Counted from the stretch's first letter, positions 1 through 9,641 are shown. The stretch: DNA of 64,000 bases from Antarctobacter aquimaris (GCF_900184945.1 NZ_FXYF01000017.1:28334-92333); one strand, 5' to 3'. Notes: generated by a model not told the origin, from the letters alone. Numbers and translations: made by a program.

Positions 1-31
1 GTCTGAACGACGCGCAATCCGGAGAGAAAAG

Positions 32-1444
32 ATGAAGACGGTTGCAGCGATCAGTACAGCGCTTTTGCTGTCCGCCTGTGCGCAAACCTCGATCGTCCAG
101 ATTGCCAGCAAGAATCGGGCGGGATTCGATACGGTACAGACCGGAGCGCAGCGGGCGGTCGGGGCTTCGCCGGAATGGGCGTTGTCCGCTACCGAGATCC
201 AAGCTCTGGACCAGCGTGTTCACGGGTTGGTGCACAAGAAAACCATCAATGCCGATACCGCTGTGCAGGTTGCGATCATGAACAATCGCGCATTGCAGGC
301 GAGTTTTGCCGATCTGGGGTTGTCTTCGACGGAGCTCTGGGAAGTGGCCATGGGGCCGATCCCTTCGGTCGGCGTATCTGTTTCCGGACTTGCTGGAGAC
401 GTGACGCGGTCTCTCGAATCTCTGGTCACGCAATCCATCCTGGATCTGGCAACCCGAAAGCCGCGGACGGAAATCGCGCAAATTCGCTTCCGGCAAGCGC
501 AGCTCAACGCTCTATCCGAAACGATTGCGCTCGCGATCGAAACCCGCCGTGCATGGATCGAGGCGGTTGGCGCTTTTGAAAAAGCCGCACTTATCGCTGA
601 GGCACAAAACACAGCTGACGCTGCGTCTGAGCTTGCCTCTCGACTTGGGCGCACAGGATTTATGAGCAAGGCCGATCAAGCGCGTGAACACGCGCTGACT
701 GCGGTTTTGGCCGCAGAGCGATCCGAAGCCCGTCTCGAAGCGCAACTCGCGAAAGAGCGTTTGATCAGGCTTATGGGACTTTCTGGAAGCGAGACGGAGG
801 TATTCGTCCCCAACGCCCTGCCGAGCCTGCCAAGCCGGCCACGTGCCTCCGCCGATATCGAACGTCTGGCATTGGTAAACCGTGTGGATCTCGCAGTGGG
901 CATGCTGGAGCTTGAAGCCGTGGCACGCGAGTATCGACTGTCTGGCGAAACACGCATGATTTCGGATGTTGCGCTGGCCGCCGGTCTGGAGGCCGAGGTC
1001 ACCGACGGGGATAAAGAAGTAAGTCCGGCGTTGTCGGTTGAATTCGAAATTCCCCTTTACGACACCGGGCGCCTAGAGTCGAAGCGCGGGCAGATGAATT
1101 ATCTGCGGGCTGCAAACAGCCTGGCGCAGCAGGCGATCGACGCGCGTGCCGAGGCGCGGATGGCCTACAAGTCCGTAACCGGCCGACACGCCATCGCGCG
1201 ACATTGGCGCGACGTGGTTCTGCCACTCCGCAGAACCATCGATGAAGAATCTCTCAAGTCTTACAGCGGGATGATCACCTCGACCTTCGAATTGCTCGAG
1301 GACGCGCGTGACGGTCTCGAGGCCCAGATCGGTGCGGCAGTGGCAAAGCGTGACTATTGGCTGGCCGAAACAGAGGTGACCGCCGCGATCTGGGGCGGCG
1401 CTGGCGGAACAGTTGTCGACGGCAATGAGGAGGACAAGGAATGA
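32..1444 (+). CDS. TolC-family outer-membrane efflux lipoprotein
   Basis: 470 aa. The N-terminus is a lipoprotein signal with a lipobox (LLLSAC, Cys near residue 16). The rest is long, Ala/Glu/Arg-rich and helical with repeated heptad-like stretches, which fits the outer-membrane factor (TolC/CusC) fold that forms the exit duct of a tripartite pump. A GGAGAG ribosome site precedes the ATG. The 3' end overlaps the multicopper oxidase start by 4 nt, so the two are translationally coupled, implying a copper role. No RND or membrane-fusion partner is seen downstream; it could lie upstream of the window edge. The family call is firm, the copper substrate is inferred from context. Confidence 0.85.
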   Translation: MKTVAAISTALLLSACAQTSIVQIASKNRAGFDTVQTGAQRAVGASPEWALSATEIQALDQRVHGLVHKKTINADTAVQVAIMNNRALQASFADLGLSSTELWEVAMGPIPSVGVSVSGLAGDVTRSLESLVTQSILDLATRKPRTEIAQIRFRQAQLNALSETIALAIETRRAWIEAVGAFEKAALIAEAQNTADAASELASRLGRTGFMSKADQAREHALTAVLAAERSEARLEAQLAKERLIRLMGLSGSETEVFVPNALPSLPSRPRASADIERLALVNRVDLAVGMLELEAVAREYRLSGETRMISDVALAAGLEAEVTDGDKEVSPALSVEFEIPLYDTGRLESKRGQMNYLRAANSLAQQAIDARAEARMAYKSVTGRHAIARHWRDVVLPLRRTIDEESLKSYSGMITSTFELLEDARDGLEAQIGAAVAKRDYWLAETEVTAAIWGGAGGTVVDGNEEDKE

Positions 1445-2808
1445 TCAATCGCAGACAAGTTCTCGGAGCGGGTTTGACTGCCGGAGCAGGAGCGGTTCTC
1501 GCCAATGCGGGGGCGGCACAGACCCGGTTTCGCGATTTGCCCGAGGCTGCATTCACCGACAGCCCCTACACTCAGGTGCCGCCGCGCCCGACCGACCGTT
1601 TCGACTACAACCCAGTCGTGACGCTCAACGGCTGGTCCCTGCCCTACCGGATGAACGGAGACGTCAAGGAGTTTCATCTGGTCGCCGAACCCGTCGAGCG
1701 GATCATGGCGGACGGCATGATCGCCCGGCTTTGGGGCTACAACGGCCAGTCGACCGGCCCCACCATCGAGGCGGTGGAGGGCGAGCGCATACGCATCTAC
1801 GTCACCAACCGCCTGCCCGAACACACCTCGGTGCACTGGCACGGGCTGATCCTGCCCTCGGGAATGGACGGTGTAGGCGGGTTGAGCCACCCGGCGATCC
1901 CGCCGGGCAAGACCTTTATCTACGAGTTCGACCTGGTGAAATCCGGCACTTTCATGTACCATCCCCATGCCGACGAGATGGTCCAGATGGCCATGGGCAT
2001 GATGGGCCTCTTCATCGTCCATCCGCGCGACCCAGCCTTCATGCCCGTCGACCGCGACTTTGCCTTCCTGCTCGCGGCCTACGACATCGATCCTGGCGGT
2101 TACATTCCGCGCGTCGCGGAAATGACGAACTTCAACATGTGGACATGGAACAGCCGGATCTTTCCGGACATCGACCCCCTCGTCGTCAACAAGGGGGATC
2201 GTGTGCGTGTCCGGTGTGGCAACCTGACCATGACCAACCATCCGATCCACATGCACGGGTACGATTTCGAAGTGACCTGCACGGATGGCGGCTGGGTCAG
2301 GCCAGAAGCGCGCTGGCCCGAGGTCTCGATCGACATTCCGGTAGGGGCTATGCGTGCGTACGAGTTCGACGCGGTTCACGAGGGCGACTGGGCCATCCAC
2401 TGCCACAAGTCGCACCACACGATGAACGCGATGGGCCACGAGATCCCGACCTTTATCGGCGCGGACAAACGGCGCCTTTCGGAGATGATCCGGCGTCACC
2501 AGCCCGGCTACATGCCAATGGGCACCGCGGGCATGGCCGATATGGGCGAGATGTCGATGGAGATCCCGGAAAACACCGTCCCCATGATGACCGGCTGGGG
2601 CCCCTACGGTCCGCTGGAGATGGGCGGTATGTTCAGTGTCGTGAAGGTGCGCGAGGGCATCGCGCCCGACGATTACAGCGATCCGGGCTGGTACGAGAAC
2701 CCGCCGGGAACGCAAGCCTATGAGTGGACGGGCGAATTGCCCGAACACGCAAGCAACACCAGTCCAAAAACCGAAATCACTCCGCGCGGCGGAGTGCGAT
2801 GGGGCTGA
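1441..2808 (+). CDS. Multicopper oxidase (CopA/laccase type), Tat-exported
   Basis: 455 aa periplasmic oxidase, probably converting Cu(I) to the less toxic Cu(II). A Tat-like signal (NRRQVLGAG followed by a hydrophobic stretch ending near AGAAQ) starts the protein. The copper ligand motifs occur in the family order: HWHG, MYHPHAD, HPIHMHG and a C-terminal HCHKSHHTM. The region after the last motif is Met-rich (MGTAGMADMGEMSM), as in copper-tolerance oxidases. It overlaps the TolC-type gene by 4 nt and is followed after 27 nt by a cupredoxin gene, so the three plus a CusF-like gene form one operon. Confidence 0.9.
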   Translation: MINRRQVLGAGLTAGAGAVLANAGAAQTRFRDLPEAAFTDSPYTQVPPRPTDRFDYNPVVTLNGWSLPYRMNGDVKEFHLVAEPVERIMADGMIARLWGYNGQSTGPTIEAVEGERIRIYVTNRLPEHTSVHWHGLILPSGMDGVGGLSHPAIPPGKTFIYEFDLVKSGTFMYHPHADEMVQMAMGMMGLFIVHPRDPAFMPVDRDFAFLLAAYDIDPGGYIPRVAEMTNFNMWTWNSRIFPDIDPLVVNKGDRVRVRCGNLTMTNHPIHMHGYDFEVTCTDGGWVRPEARWPEVSIDIPVGAMRAYEFDAVHEGDWAIHCHKSHHTMNAMGHEIPTFIGADKRRLSEMIRRHQPGYMPMGTAGMADMGEMSMEIPENTVPMMTGWGPYGPLEMGGMFSVVKVREGIAPDDYSDPGWYENPPGTQAYEWTGELPEHASNTSPKTEITPRGGVRWG

Positions 2809-2835
2809 TGCAACGAGCACAGGAGAAACACGCTC

Positions 2836-3321
2836 ATGAAAACTGGATTTCTGGCCATGGGACTTACCTTGGCAACGTCAATCCTCCCGGCGATGGTTCT
2901 GGCCAGTCCGGGGCACGAAGGCGGTCAAATGGCGGTCGGCATGCCCGCCATGCACGGCGAAAAACCGGCCCGTACCATCAATGTCATACTTGGGGAAGAT
3001 TACGACAGCGACAGGCCGTTCGTGGTCGAACCCTCGGTTTTGACCTTTTCAAAGGGTGAAACCGTTCGCCTGATCATTACGAACAAGGGGGAGGAAACCC
3101 ACGAGTTCGTCATGGACACGGTCGAGAAGAACGCCGAGCACCGAGACCTGATGGCGAAGTTCCCGGAGATGGAACACGACGATCCGAATGCCGTGCGCCT
3201 CGAGCCCGGCGAAGAGGCCGAGATCCTCTGGACATTCAACAATTCCGGAACGTTTGAATTCGCCTGCCTGCTGCCTGGCCATTACGAAGGCGGGATGTAC
3301 GGCAGCCTCATCATCGAATGA
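2836..3321 (+). CDS. Blue-copper (cupredoxin) periplasmic protein
   Basis: 161 aa with a Sec signal (about residues 1-24) and a plastocyanin/azurin-like domain. The expected type-1 copper ligands are visible: a His in EETHEFVMD, then FACLLPGHYEGGMYG supplying Cys, His and Met. The N-terminal linker after the signal is rich in His and Met (GHEGGQMAVGMPAMHG), suggesting extra copper binding. It lies between a multicopper oxidase and a CusF-like gene, so a role as periplasmic copper chaperone or electron carrier for the oxidase is likely. The ATG at 2836 is preceded by AGGAG. Confidence 0.85.
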   Translation: MKTGFLAMGLTLATSILPAMVLASPGHEGGQMAVGMPAMHGEKPARTINVILGEDYDSDRPFVVEPSVLTFSKGETVRLIITNKGEETHEFVMDTVEKNAEHRDLMAKFPEMEHDDPNAVRLEPGEEAEILWTFNNSGTFEFACLLPGHYEGGMYGSLIIE

Positions 3322-3350
3322 ACTCTCAAATCAAAGTCAGGAAGCAACCC

Positions 3351-3638
3351 ATGAACAAACTCCTTGCAATCAGCACCGCCCTTCTCCTTGCCGCAGGCGC
3401 AGCCATTGCCGATGGCGAACACGCGATGTCTAGCGGTACGGTGACCAAGATCGACACGAAGTGGAACAAGGTCACGATCGACCACGGACCTCTCGCAAAT
3501 CTCGACATGCCGGCCATGAAGATGGTTTTCGAACTGGCAGATGCAGGAATGCTGGAGGGGCTCTCGGAAGGAGTCCAAATCAGCTTTGTTGCAGAGCGTG
3601 TCAACGGAAAGTTGACCGTGACCGAAATGCAGAAGTAA
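3351..3638 (+). CDS. CusF-like periplasmic copper-binding protein
   Basis: 95 aa from the ATG at 3351, chosen because AGGAAG lies just upstream and the protein then begins with a clean Sec signal (MNKLLAISTALLLAAGAAIA). The mature part resembles the CusF copper-binding beta barrel: SGTVTKIDTKWNKVTIDHG, then LDMPAMKMVFEL, which carries the Met pair expected of CusF copper ligands. An in-frame ATG at 3318 overlaps the cupredoxin stop but would bury the signal. Last gene of the operon, followed by a strong hairpin. Confidence 0.85.
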   Translation: MNKLLAISTALLLAAGAAIADGEHAMSSGTVTKIDTKWNKVTIDHGPLANLDMPAMKMVFELADAGMLEGLSEGVQISFVAERVNGKLTVTEMQK

Positions 3639-3645
3639 GAAATTG

Positions 3646-3673
3646 CCGCGCACCAGCAATGCTTGGTGCGCGG
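3646..3673. terminator. Hairpin between convergent operons
   Basis: A perfect 10-bp inverted repeat (CCGCGCACCA and TGGTGCGCGG) with an 8-nt loop sits 7 nt after the CusF-like stop and before the 3' end of cueR on the other strand. No clear T tract follows, so it may act as a transcript-end stabiliser as much as an intrinsic terminator. Confidence 0.6.
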
Positions 3674-3695
3674 CTGCCTGGTCCGTTCTGCTTCG

Positions 3696-4100
3696 TCAGT
3701 CTCTGGCACTTGGGTTGTTCGGCGACAAGTCCGCAAGGATCGGGCAATCAGGCCGATGATCTCCGGCGCATTTGTCGATCAGCTCAGACAGGGTCGCCTT
3801 CATCGACTGCAGTTTCCCGATCTTTTCGTCGATCTGGCGCAAGTGTTCTTCCGCCACGGCCTTGACCTGCATGCTTTCGCGGTTCTCGTCCTCGTACAAC
3901 TCAAGAAGGGTCCTGCAATCCTGGATGGTGAAGCCCAAAGCACGTGCGCGACCGAGGAAAGCCAGCTTGTGCACGTGCTTCTCGGAAAAGGCGCGGTAGC
4001 CATTCTCGCTGCGGTTTGGTCGAACAAGCCCGATGTCCTCGTAGTAGCGGATGGTCTTGGGCGGAATGCCCGACCGGCGAGCGACGTCTCCAATGTTCAT
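3696..4100 (-). CDS. cueR: CueR-type MerR-family copper regulator
   Basis: 134 aa. An N-terminal MerR winged helix (NIGDVARRSGIPPKTIRYYE) is followed by the dimerisation helix and a C-terminal metal-binding loop with two Cys separated by seven residues (C111 and C119 in CAGDHRPDCPIL), the pattern of Cu(I)/Ag(I)-sensing CueR. It lies directly downstream of copA on the same strand with a 12-nt gap and probably controls copA and copZ, whose promoters carry CueR-like boxes. A GGAGGT site precedes the start. Confidence 0.9.
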   Translation of the reverse strand: MNIGDVARRSGIPPKTIRYYEDIGLVRPNRSENGYRAFSEKHVHKLAFLGRARALGFTIQDCRTLLELYEDENRESMQVKAVAEEHLRQIDEKIGKLQSMKATLSELIDKCAGDHRPDCPILADLSPNNPSARD

Positions 4101-4112
4101 CTGTGACCTCCT

Positions 4113-6623
4113 TTATTCTGCTGGAACCGGGATGACCGATGACGAGGAGCCCGAGACATCACGCCGCTCATCCATCACCGGGGCGACGCGGCGCAGTCGC
4201 AAGGCGTTCGTGAGCACGAAGACCGAGGACAACGCCATCGCACCAGCTGCAAGGATCGGCGACAGCAAAAGTCCGAAAACCGGGTAAAGCGCGCCCGCCG
4301 CGACCGGGATAAGCGCGACATTGTAGGCGAATGCCCAGAACAGGTTCTGCCGGATGTTGCGCATCGTACGGCGCGAGACTTCGAACGCGTTCACCACGCC
4401 TCGAAGGTCACCCGACATCAGCACCACATCGGCAGACTCGATCGCCACATCCGTGCCGGTGCCAATGGCAATGCCGACATCGGCATGGGCCAGCGCGGGG
4501 GCATCGTTGATGCCGTCGCCAACAAAGGCGATCCGCTTGTCGCCTTGCCGCAATTCATCGAGTGCCGAGACTTTTCCGTCGGGAAGTACGCCCGCGACAA
4601 CGTGGTCGAAGCCTGTCTCACGCGCGATCGCCTCTGCGGTCTCGCGCTTGTCGCCAGTGATCATTGCGACTTTCAAACTCATTTCATGAAGTGCGGCAAT
4701 TGCCGCCCGGCTCGCCGGCTTGACCGGATCGGCAACGCCGATCACCGCGGCAATCCGGCCGCCGATCGCAGCATAAAGCGCGGTACGCCCGCGGCGCGCC
4801 AGTTCCGTCTCCCGGCCGGTCAGCGCCGAGATGTCGATCCCTTCCCGTTTCATGTAGCGGTCGGCCCCGACAAGCACCTCGGCGCCGCCGACCACGGCAC
4901 GCACACCGTAACCCGTAATCGATGAAAAATCCTCTGCCTCGGCGACGGAAACGCCTTCTGCCCGCGCAGCCCTGACAATAGCTTCGGCCACGGGGTGCTC
5001 GGAAAGCGCTTCGACCGAAGCAATCTTCGCAAGGACCTCGGCCCGGTCGAAATCGTCGGCAAGGACCAGGTCGGTCAGTTCGGGTCGGCCCTCGGTGACC
5101 GTACCCGTCTTGTCGAACGCGACAACGTCCACCGTATCGAGTTGCTGCAACGCATCGCCCTTGCGGAACAGCACGCCCATTTCCGCCGCGCGACCCGTTC
5201 CAACCATGATCGAGGTCGGGGTGGCCAGCCCCATGGCGCAAGGGCAGGCGATGATGAGGACAGAGACACCCGCCACAAGCGCCATCGTAAGCGCCGGGGA
5301 CGGCCCGAACACCAGCCAGACCAGCACTGTGAGTGTGGCAACCGCCATCACCACCGGAACAAACCAGAGCGTTATGCGGTCGACCAGCCCCTGTATCGGC
5401 AGCTTGGCGCCCTGCGCTTCTTCGACCATGCGGATGATCTGGGCGAGGGTGGTTTCGGAACCGACGCGAGTGGCGCGGAAGCCAAGGCTGCCCGCTCCGT
5501 TGACGGTGCCGCCCGTGACCGCGTCACCGGCACGTTTCTCGACGGGGATAGGTTCCCCCGTGAGCATGCTTTCGTCGACGTGACTGGACCCTTCGACCAC
5601 TTCGCCGTCCACTGCAATCCGCTCGCCCGGGCGGACGACGACGATGTCACCCTGTGTCAGCGCGTCGATCTCGATCTCGACGGTTTCGCCGTTCCGGCGC
5701 ACACGCGCCGTGCGTGCCTGAAGGCCAAGCAGTTTCTGGATGGCCGCCCCTGTACGCCCCTTGGCGCGCGCTTCAAGGAAACGACCGAGCAGGATCAGAA
5801 CGACGATGACAGCTGCGGCCTCGTAGTAGACGGAACGCACCCCGTCAGGCAACGCCGCAGGCACGAAGGTTGCGACGACGGAAAAGAGATAGGCAGCGCC
5901 GGTTCCGACTGCCACGAGGCTGTTCATGTCGGGAGCGCCTCGGAGGAGCGCCGGAAAACCCTTGAGGTAGAACACGCGTCCCGGACCGAAAAGCACCAGG
6001 CTGGTCAGGATGAACTGCGCGATCCAGCTTGCCTGTTGGCCGATGCTGTTTTCGATGGCCATGTGCACCGCCGGAATGAGGTGGCCGCCCATTTCGACGA
6101 GGAAGACCGGCAGGGCCAACGCCGCCGCCATACTCATCTTCCCTGCAAGGTCCTTCGCCTCTTCTTCCTTCCTTGCGACCCTGTCGCCCGACGACTTGGC
6201 CTCGGTCACGCAGGCCGGGTAGCCTATGGCTTTGCTCGCTTCAATCAGGTCGGAGTGCGCAACGACGCCTTCCGCGTAGACCACCGTTGCCGTCTCGGCG
6301 GCGAGATTGACGTTGACCGACAGCACACCCGGAACCGCGGCGAGCGCCTTGTCAACGCGTCCGACGCAGGATGCACAGGACATCGCGTCGATGGAAAGCG
6401 TCACTTTTGCGGCGCGCGCCGGGTAGCCCAGTTGATCCAGCGCTTCAATGACGGAAGGAATGACCTGCGGATCCTCGACCCTCATGCGTGCGGTTTCCGA
6501 GGCAAGATTGACGGATACATCCTGCACACCGTCCAGCGCCGCCAACCCACGGTCCACCCGTCCGACGCAAGATGCGCAGGACATGCCCTCGACGGACAGG
6601 CTGATCTGGTTTGATTCAGGCAT
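4113..6623 (-). CDS. copA: Copper-exporting P1B-type ATPase
   Basis: 836 aa from the ATG at 6623, which has AAAGGAG upstream; an open extension to 6812 runs through the promoter and is rejected. Two N-terminal HMA domains each show MSCASC. These are followed by transmembrane helices, the phosphatase motif TGEP, the metal-site motif CPC ([13 protein letters not shown]), the phosphorylation motif DKTGT and the hinge [10 protein letters not shown]. It pumps Cu(I) from cytoplasm to periplasm, where the oxidases of this island would act. It is divergent from copZ, with CueR-like operators between. Confidence 0.95.
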   Translation of the reverse strand: MPESNQISLSVEGMSCASCVGRVDRGLAALDGVQDVSVNLASETARMRVEDPQVIPSVIEALDQLGYPARAAKVTLSIDAMSCASCVGRVDKALAAVPGVLSVNVNLAAETATVVYAEGVVAHSDLIEASKAIGYPACVTEAKSSGDRVARKEEEAKDLAGKMSMAAALALPVFLVEMGGHLIPAVHMAIENSIGQQASWIAQFILTSLVLFGPGRVFYLKGFPALLRGAPDMNSLVAVGTGAAYLFSVVATFVPAALPDGVRSVYYEAAAVIVVLILLGRFLEARAKGRTGAAIQKLLGLQARTARVRRNGETVEIEIDALTQGDIVVVRPGERIAVDGEVVEGSSHVDESMLTGEPIPVEKRAGDAVTGGTVNGAGSLGFRATRVGSETTLAQIIRMVEEAQGAKLPIQGLVDRITLWFVPVVMAVATLTVLVWLVFGPSPALTMALVAGVSVLIIACPCAMGLATPTSIMVGTGRAAEMGVLFRKGDALQQLDTVDVVAFDKTGTVTEGRPELTDLVLADDFDRAEVLAKIASVEALSEHPVAEAIVRAARAEGVSVAEAEDFSSITGYGVRAVVGGAEVLVGADRYMKREGIDISALTGRETELARRGRTALYAAIGGRIAAVIGVADPVKPASRAAIAALHEMSLKVAMITGDKRETAEAIARETGFDHVVAGVLPDGKVSALDELRQGDKRIAFVGDGINDAPALAHADVGIAIGTGTDVAIESADVVLMSGDLRGVVNAFEVSRRTMRNIRQNLFWAFAYNVALIPVAAGALYPVFGLLLSPILAAGAMALSSVFVLTNALRLRRVAPVMDERRDVSGSSSSVIPVPAE

Positions 6624-6662
6624 CTTCGACTCCTTTACCGAGACAGTTGAGGTAGAAATGGC

Positions 6663-6686
6663 CCTTCCAGCGACTGGAAGGTCAAG
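6663..6686 (-). promoter_or_regulatory. CueR operator/promoter of copA
   Basis: On the minus strand a TTGACC -35 is followed by a 19-20 bp spacer that contains the perfect dyad CCTTCCAG-3 nt-CTGGAAGG (6663-6681). A dyad inside an over-long spacer is the hallmark of MerR-family promoters, and the half-site matches the known CueR box. The -10 (around CATTTC) is weak, as expected for an activator-dependent promoter. Confidence 0.75.
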
Positions 6687-6710
6687 CTTGAAGCGAAGTT
6701 GTTTTTTCTC

Positions 6711-6736
6711 TTGACCTTCCAGTGGGGGGAACACCC
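6711..6736 (+). promoter_or_regulatory. Second CueR-like box, facing copZ
   Basis: TTGACCTTCCAG recurs here on the plus strand, identical to the -35 and left half-site of the copA promoter, but the right half (GGGGAACA) is degenerate. Placed about 55 nt before the copZ ATG, it would let CueR drive copZ divergently, perhaps more weakly. Confidence 0.55.
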
Positions 6737-6771
6737 ATTTACACGTCGGTGTTAAGAGCGGAGTGATCCAA

Positions 6772-6972
6772 ATGAACTTCAGTGTCCCTGACATGAGCTG
6801 CGGCCACTGCACCGCGGCTATCGAAAAGGCCGTAAAGGGCGCGGATCCGGCAGCAGCCGTCGAATGCGATTTGGCGAACCGAAAGGTTCGGATCGATAGC
6901 GGATTGGCGCCCGATCAGATAGCGGCCACGATCAAGGCCGCAGGCTACGACGCCGAATTGTCAAACGCGTAA
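6772..6972 (+). CDS. copZ: Copper chaperone, single HMA domain
   Basis: 66 aa, a single heavy-metal-associated domain with the Cu(I)-binding motif MSCGHC (D-M-S-C-G-H-C). It would carry cytosolic Cu(I) to the HMA domains of CopA. The ATG at 6772 is preferred over a GTG at 6763 because GGAG at 6760-6763 sits 8 nt upstream. It is divergent from copA with a CueR-like box between and is followed by a strong hairpin. Confidence 0.9.
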   Translation: MNFSVPDMSCGHCTAAIEKAVKGADPAAAVECDLANRKVRIDSGLAPDQIAATIKAAGYDAELSNA

Positions 6973-6980
6973 CGCCGGAT

Positions 6981-7010
6981 TGCCTGGACCGCGCATCGCC
7001 GGTCCAGGCA
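6981..7010. terminator. Hairpin between copZ and dsbA-like gene
   Basis: A perfect 10-bp inverted repeat (TGCCTGGACC and GGTCCAGGCA) with a 10-nt loop lies between the convergent copZ and DsbA-type genes. It can serve both strands. Confidence 0.65.
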
Positions 7011-7017
7011 GCTTCGC

Positions 7018-7749
7018 TCACTGATCGTTCTCGCGGGCAGCGTCGACGAACTCTGCGAGGCGCGCTTTCTCGACAAATCCGGGCACGAGGGCATCCCCGA
7101 TCACGAAGGACGGCGTGCCGTTGAAGCCCAACGCCTGGGTCAATTGCATCGAGGTTGCGATGTGCTCTTCGACCTCCGGTGCCTGCATGTCGGTTCGAAG
7201 CTGGTCGAGGTCCAGCCCGATTTCTTCGGCAACGCGCAGGACCGAGGCTTCCTCGGCCCGCCCTTGCAGCCCCATCATTGCCCAATGGAACTCTTCGTAT
7301 TTCCCCTGCTTGCGCGCTGCCAGTGCCGCCTTCGCAGCAAAAACCGATCCTTCACCCAGAATCGGCCATTCGCGATAGACAAGGCGAATGTTGGGGTCCT
7401 CGTCGATCAATGCGCGCACCTCGGGTTTTACCCTGCGGCAGTACGGACAATTGTAGTCGAAGAACTCCACGACGGTCACGTCACCCTCAGGATTGCCCAA
7501 TACGGGGGCATTGGGATCGCGCTCGATCAACTCTCGCTGCGTCTCGAGCACTTGGACCTGATCACGTGCCTGGGCCTGGGCCTGCCGTTGCTCGAGGATG
7601 GCGACAGCTTCCATGACGATTTCCGGGTTCTCCCGGATGGTTTCGAGGACGAGTTCCTTGATCCGAGCCTCCGAGAGTTCGTCCGCACTCGCCGCAAGCG
7701 GAGCCAAGGTCGCTAATGCGATGGCCACGATCAGTTGTCTCAAATACAT
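7018..7749 (-). CDS. DsbA-family thiol oxidoreductase
   Basis: 243 aa from the ATG at 7749 (AAGGAG upstream), with a Sec signal (LRQLIVAIALATLAPLAASA). The thioredoxin-fold active site is CPYC in FFDYNCPYCRRVKPEV, and the cis-Pro loop is visible as NGTPSFVIGD. An N-terminal helical extension before the fold resembles Com1/BdbD-type DsbA relatives. It ends a minus-strand operon of cytochromes and a multicopper oxidase, so it may form or repair Cys pairs in those exported haem and copper proteins. Confidence 0.88.
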   Translation of the reverse strand: MYLRQLIVAIALATLAPLAASADELSEARIKELVLETIRENPEIVMEAVAILEQRQAQAQARDQVQVLETQRELIERDPNAPVLGNPEGDVTVVEFFDYNCPYCRRVKPEVRALIDEDPNIRLVYREWPILGEGSVFAAKAALAARKQGKYEEFHWAMMGLQGRAEEASVLRVAEEIGLDLDQLRTDMQAPEVEEHIATSMQLTQALGFNGTPSFVIGDALVPGFVEKARLAEFVDAARENDQ

Positions 7750-7750
7750 G

Positions 7751-8233
7751 TCAGCCTTCTCCTTGTTGCTTGTCAGCTCTTGTTCGCTCGGCCTGGGCGT
7801 CGCGGATGCGTTCAGGCCAGGTGGACCGAATGAACGCAAGGATGTTGTGGATTTCCTGGTCCGTCAGCTTGTCGCCGAAGCCAGGCATTCCGCTTTCGAA
7901 CTCCACCCCTTGGCGTGCCAGTGCGGCGGTTCCCCCCAGCCTCGTGTAATCGAAAAGGACGCCGTCAGGATGATGCCATGTGTGACCGTTTTCGTCATGG
8001 GGAGGAGCCGGAAGGCGTCCGTCCGGGCCCGGGCTCCGCCACTCCGGCTGCCCCTCAAGCTCTGCGCCATGACATTCTGCACAATTTTCCGCATACAAGA
8101 CGGCACCCTCTGCGACGTCATAGGATACCGGCGCCGAGGCAGGGTTGCGGCCCTGTGGCACAGCCTGGACAACCCAGTAACCCGCCCCGGCGGCAAGCAC
8201 CGCGATCGGCACCGCAAGGTAGACGGCATTCAT
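7751..8233 (-). CDS. Membrane-anchored monohaem cytochrome c
   Basis: 160 aa from the ATG at 8233, which overlaps the multicopper oxidase stop (ATGA). One N-terminal hydrophobic segment (YLAVPIAVLAAGAGYWVV) serves as anchor or signal, then a haem site CAECH and a distal Met (MPGFG) as axial ligand. The C-terminus is short and charged. A likely electron acceptor for the adjacent oxidase or a partner of the other cytochromes in this operon. Confidence 0.85.
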   Translation of the reverse strand: MNAVYLAVPIAVLAAGAGYWVVQAVPQGRNPASAPVSYDVAEGAVLYAENCAECHGAELEGQPEWRSPGPDGRLPAPPHDENGHTWHHPDGVLFDYTRLGGTAALARQGVEFESGMPGFGDKLTDQEIHNILAFIRSTWPERIRDAQAERTRADKQQGEG

Positions 8234-9624
8234 ACCACCCGCACCCACGTTGTCATGCCGGACGCCGCATGGCTGAGCATGTGGCAATGGAACAGCCATT
8301 TCCCGGGATTGTCGGCGACAAAGGCAATCTCTCGCGTCTCGTTGCCAGCCATGAGGATCGTATCCCGCATCGGACCAAGCGCGCCATCGGCCCGCACTTC
8401 GCGGAAATGCATGCCGTGCAGATGCATGGCGTGCGGGAAGACCGTCTGATTGTCGATCTTCAGGCGAACAGGTTCGTTTATCGAAAGGTCTGCGAGAGGG
8501 GTTTCGGTCATTTCGGCGACGTCGTTGAAGGACCAGAACCGTCCTGCGCCGGCCAATTGGCGGAATCCCAGGCGTTCCCCACCCAGTAGGGCGGATTGCA
8601 TGCGCCCCATGGCACCCCCGGCCATGACAAGACGCAGGTCGCGGGCGCCGGCAAGATCCGGCATCGCCGATTTCGGGTTCGGTTCGAGCGGCGCTGGTGC
8701 GGCGCGTGTCGCAAGGCTCGCCAGCCCTTCGACCGGGAAGGAAACTTGCGGAACCGGCTGGTCATCGTCACCGATCCGCAGCACCTGCGCAACCGACCCC
8801 TGGTCCGCGGTCACATCGACGACGAGGTCCATGCGCTGCGCCGGGCCCAGGATCAACACGCCGTCTATCCTTTCGGGACTGGGCTGGGGCATGCCGTCGA
8901 GCGCAAGTGTCCAGCCTTCGAGCCCGGACAACGTAAGCGGGAAAATCCGCGCGCCAGACGCATTGATGACACGCAGGCGGATGCGCTCGTTTTTCCGGGC
9001 GGGCATGGAGAGGTCATAGAGCCCGTTTGTCGTGACGAAGTTTCCGATCCGCCCGCCATGGCTCATCATCATCGGCTGGTCGAAATCCGCGAAGTGCTGA
9101 CCGGTCTCCGGGTCCAGCAGCCAGTCCTCCAGCATCAACACTTCTTCCCGGTCGACGTCCGGGCCATTCGGCTCTTCGACGATCAAGGCGCCGCGCAACC
9201 CCCGTGCGACCTGTTCGTGCGAGCGGTTGTGTGCGTGGTACCAGTAGGTTCCCGCGTCCGGCGCGGCGAAATCGTAGTCGAAGCTCGCACCCGGAGCCAC
9301 GGCGTCCTGGGTCAGTCCCGACACGCCATCCATGGCATTCTCTATGCGGATCCCATGCCAATGGACCGAGCTGGGCTGCGGCAGTTCGTTCCGGAATCGG
9401 CGCTGCACCCGCCCCCCCTGCCTGACGCGAATCTCCGGCGCCGGCACCGTGCCGCCGTAGCCCCAGATTTCTGTCGCGGGATAGGTGTCCGGAAGAAGCT
9501 GCTGGCGCGCCACCCTGGCCGTCAGTTCGTCGAATGATCCTTGAGCAAGGACGGTGCTCGGCACCGCCAGGGTGCAGGTGGTCGCCGCCGAATACCGAAG
9601 GAACTCCCGTCTCGTTTGTGTCAT
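8230..9624 (-). CDS. Multicopper oxidase (FtsP/CueO-like), Tat-exported
   Basis: 464 aa. A twin-arginine signal (TRREFLRYSA) leads into three cupredoxin domains with the ligand motifs HWHG, YWYHAHN, HAMHLHGMHF and C-terminal HCHMLSHAASGM. It differs from the oxidase at 1441 in length, order of His motifs and lack of a Met-rich tail, so the island carries two distinct oxidases. It is followed 4-nt overlapped by a cytochrome c and preceded by a dihaem cytochrome c, suggesting that electrons from copper or a phenolic substrate may pass to cytochromes. Confidence 0.9.
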   Translation of the reverse strand: MTQTRREFLRYSAATTCTLAVPSTVLAQGSFDELTARVARQQLLPDTYPATEIWGYGGTVPAPEIRVRQGGRVQRRFRNELPQPSSVHWHGIRIENAMDGVSGLTQDAVAPGASFDYDFAAPDAGTYWYHAHNRSHEQVARGLRGALIVEEPNGPDVDREEVLMLEDWLLDPETGQHFADFDQPMMMSHGGRIGNFVTTNGLYDLSMPARKNERIRLRVINASGARIFPLTLSGLEGWTLALDGMPQPSPERIDGVLILGPAQRMDLVVDVTADQGSVAQVLRIGDDDQPVPQVSFPVEGLASLATRAAPAPLEPNPKSAMPDLAGARDLRLVMAGGAMGRMQSALLGGERLGFRQLAGAGRFWSFNDVAEMTETPLADLSINEPVRLKIDNQTVFPHAMHLHGMHFREVRADGALGPMRDTILMAGNETREIAFVADNPGKWLFHCHMLSHAASGMTTWVRVV

Positions 9625-9641
9625 CGCTTGTCCTCATGAAT

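Noticed and set aside
1354..2820. 488-codon open frame on the minus strand
   Set aside because: Antisense to the multicopper oxidase, no recognisable domain, His/Val-rich shadow translation.
4995..6614. 539-codon open frame on the plus strand, antisense to copA
   Set aside because: It is a shadow of the well-supported copA gene: Arg/His-rich, no known motif, and GC-rich codon structure explains the open frame.
6624..6812. N-terminal extension of copA
   Set aside because: The extra 63 codons pass through the CueR promoter; a good ribosome site precedes the ATG at 6623.
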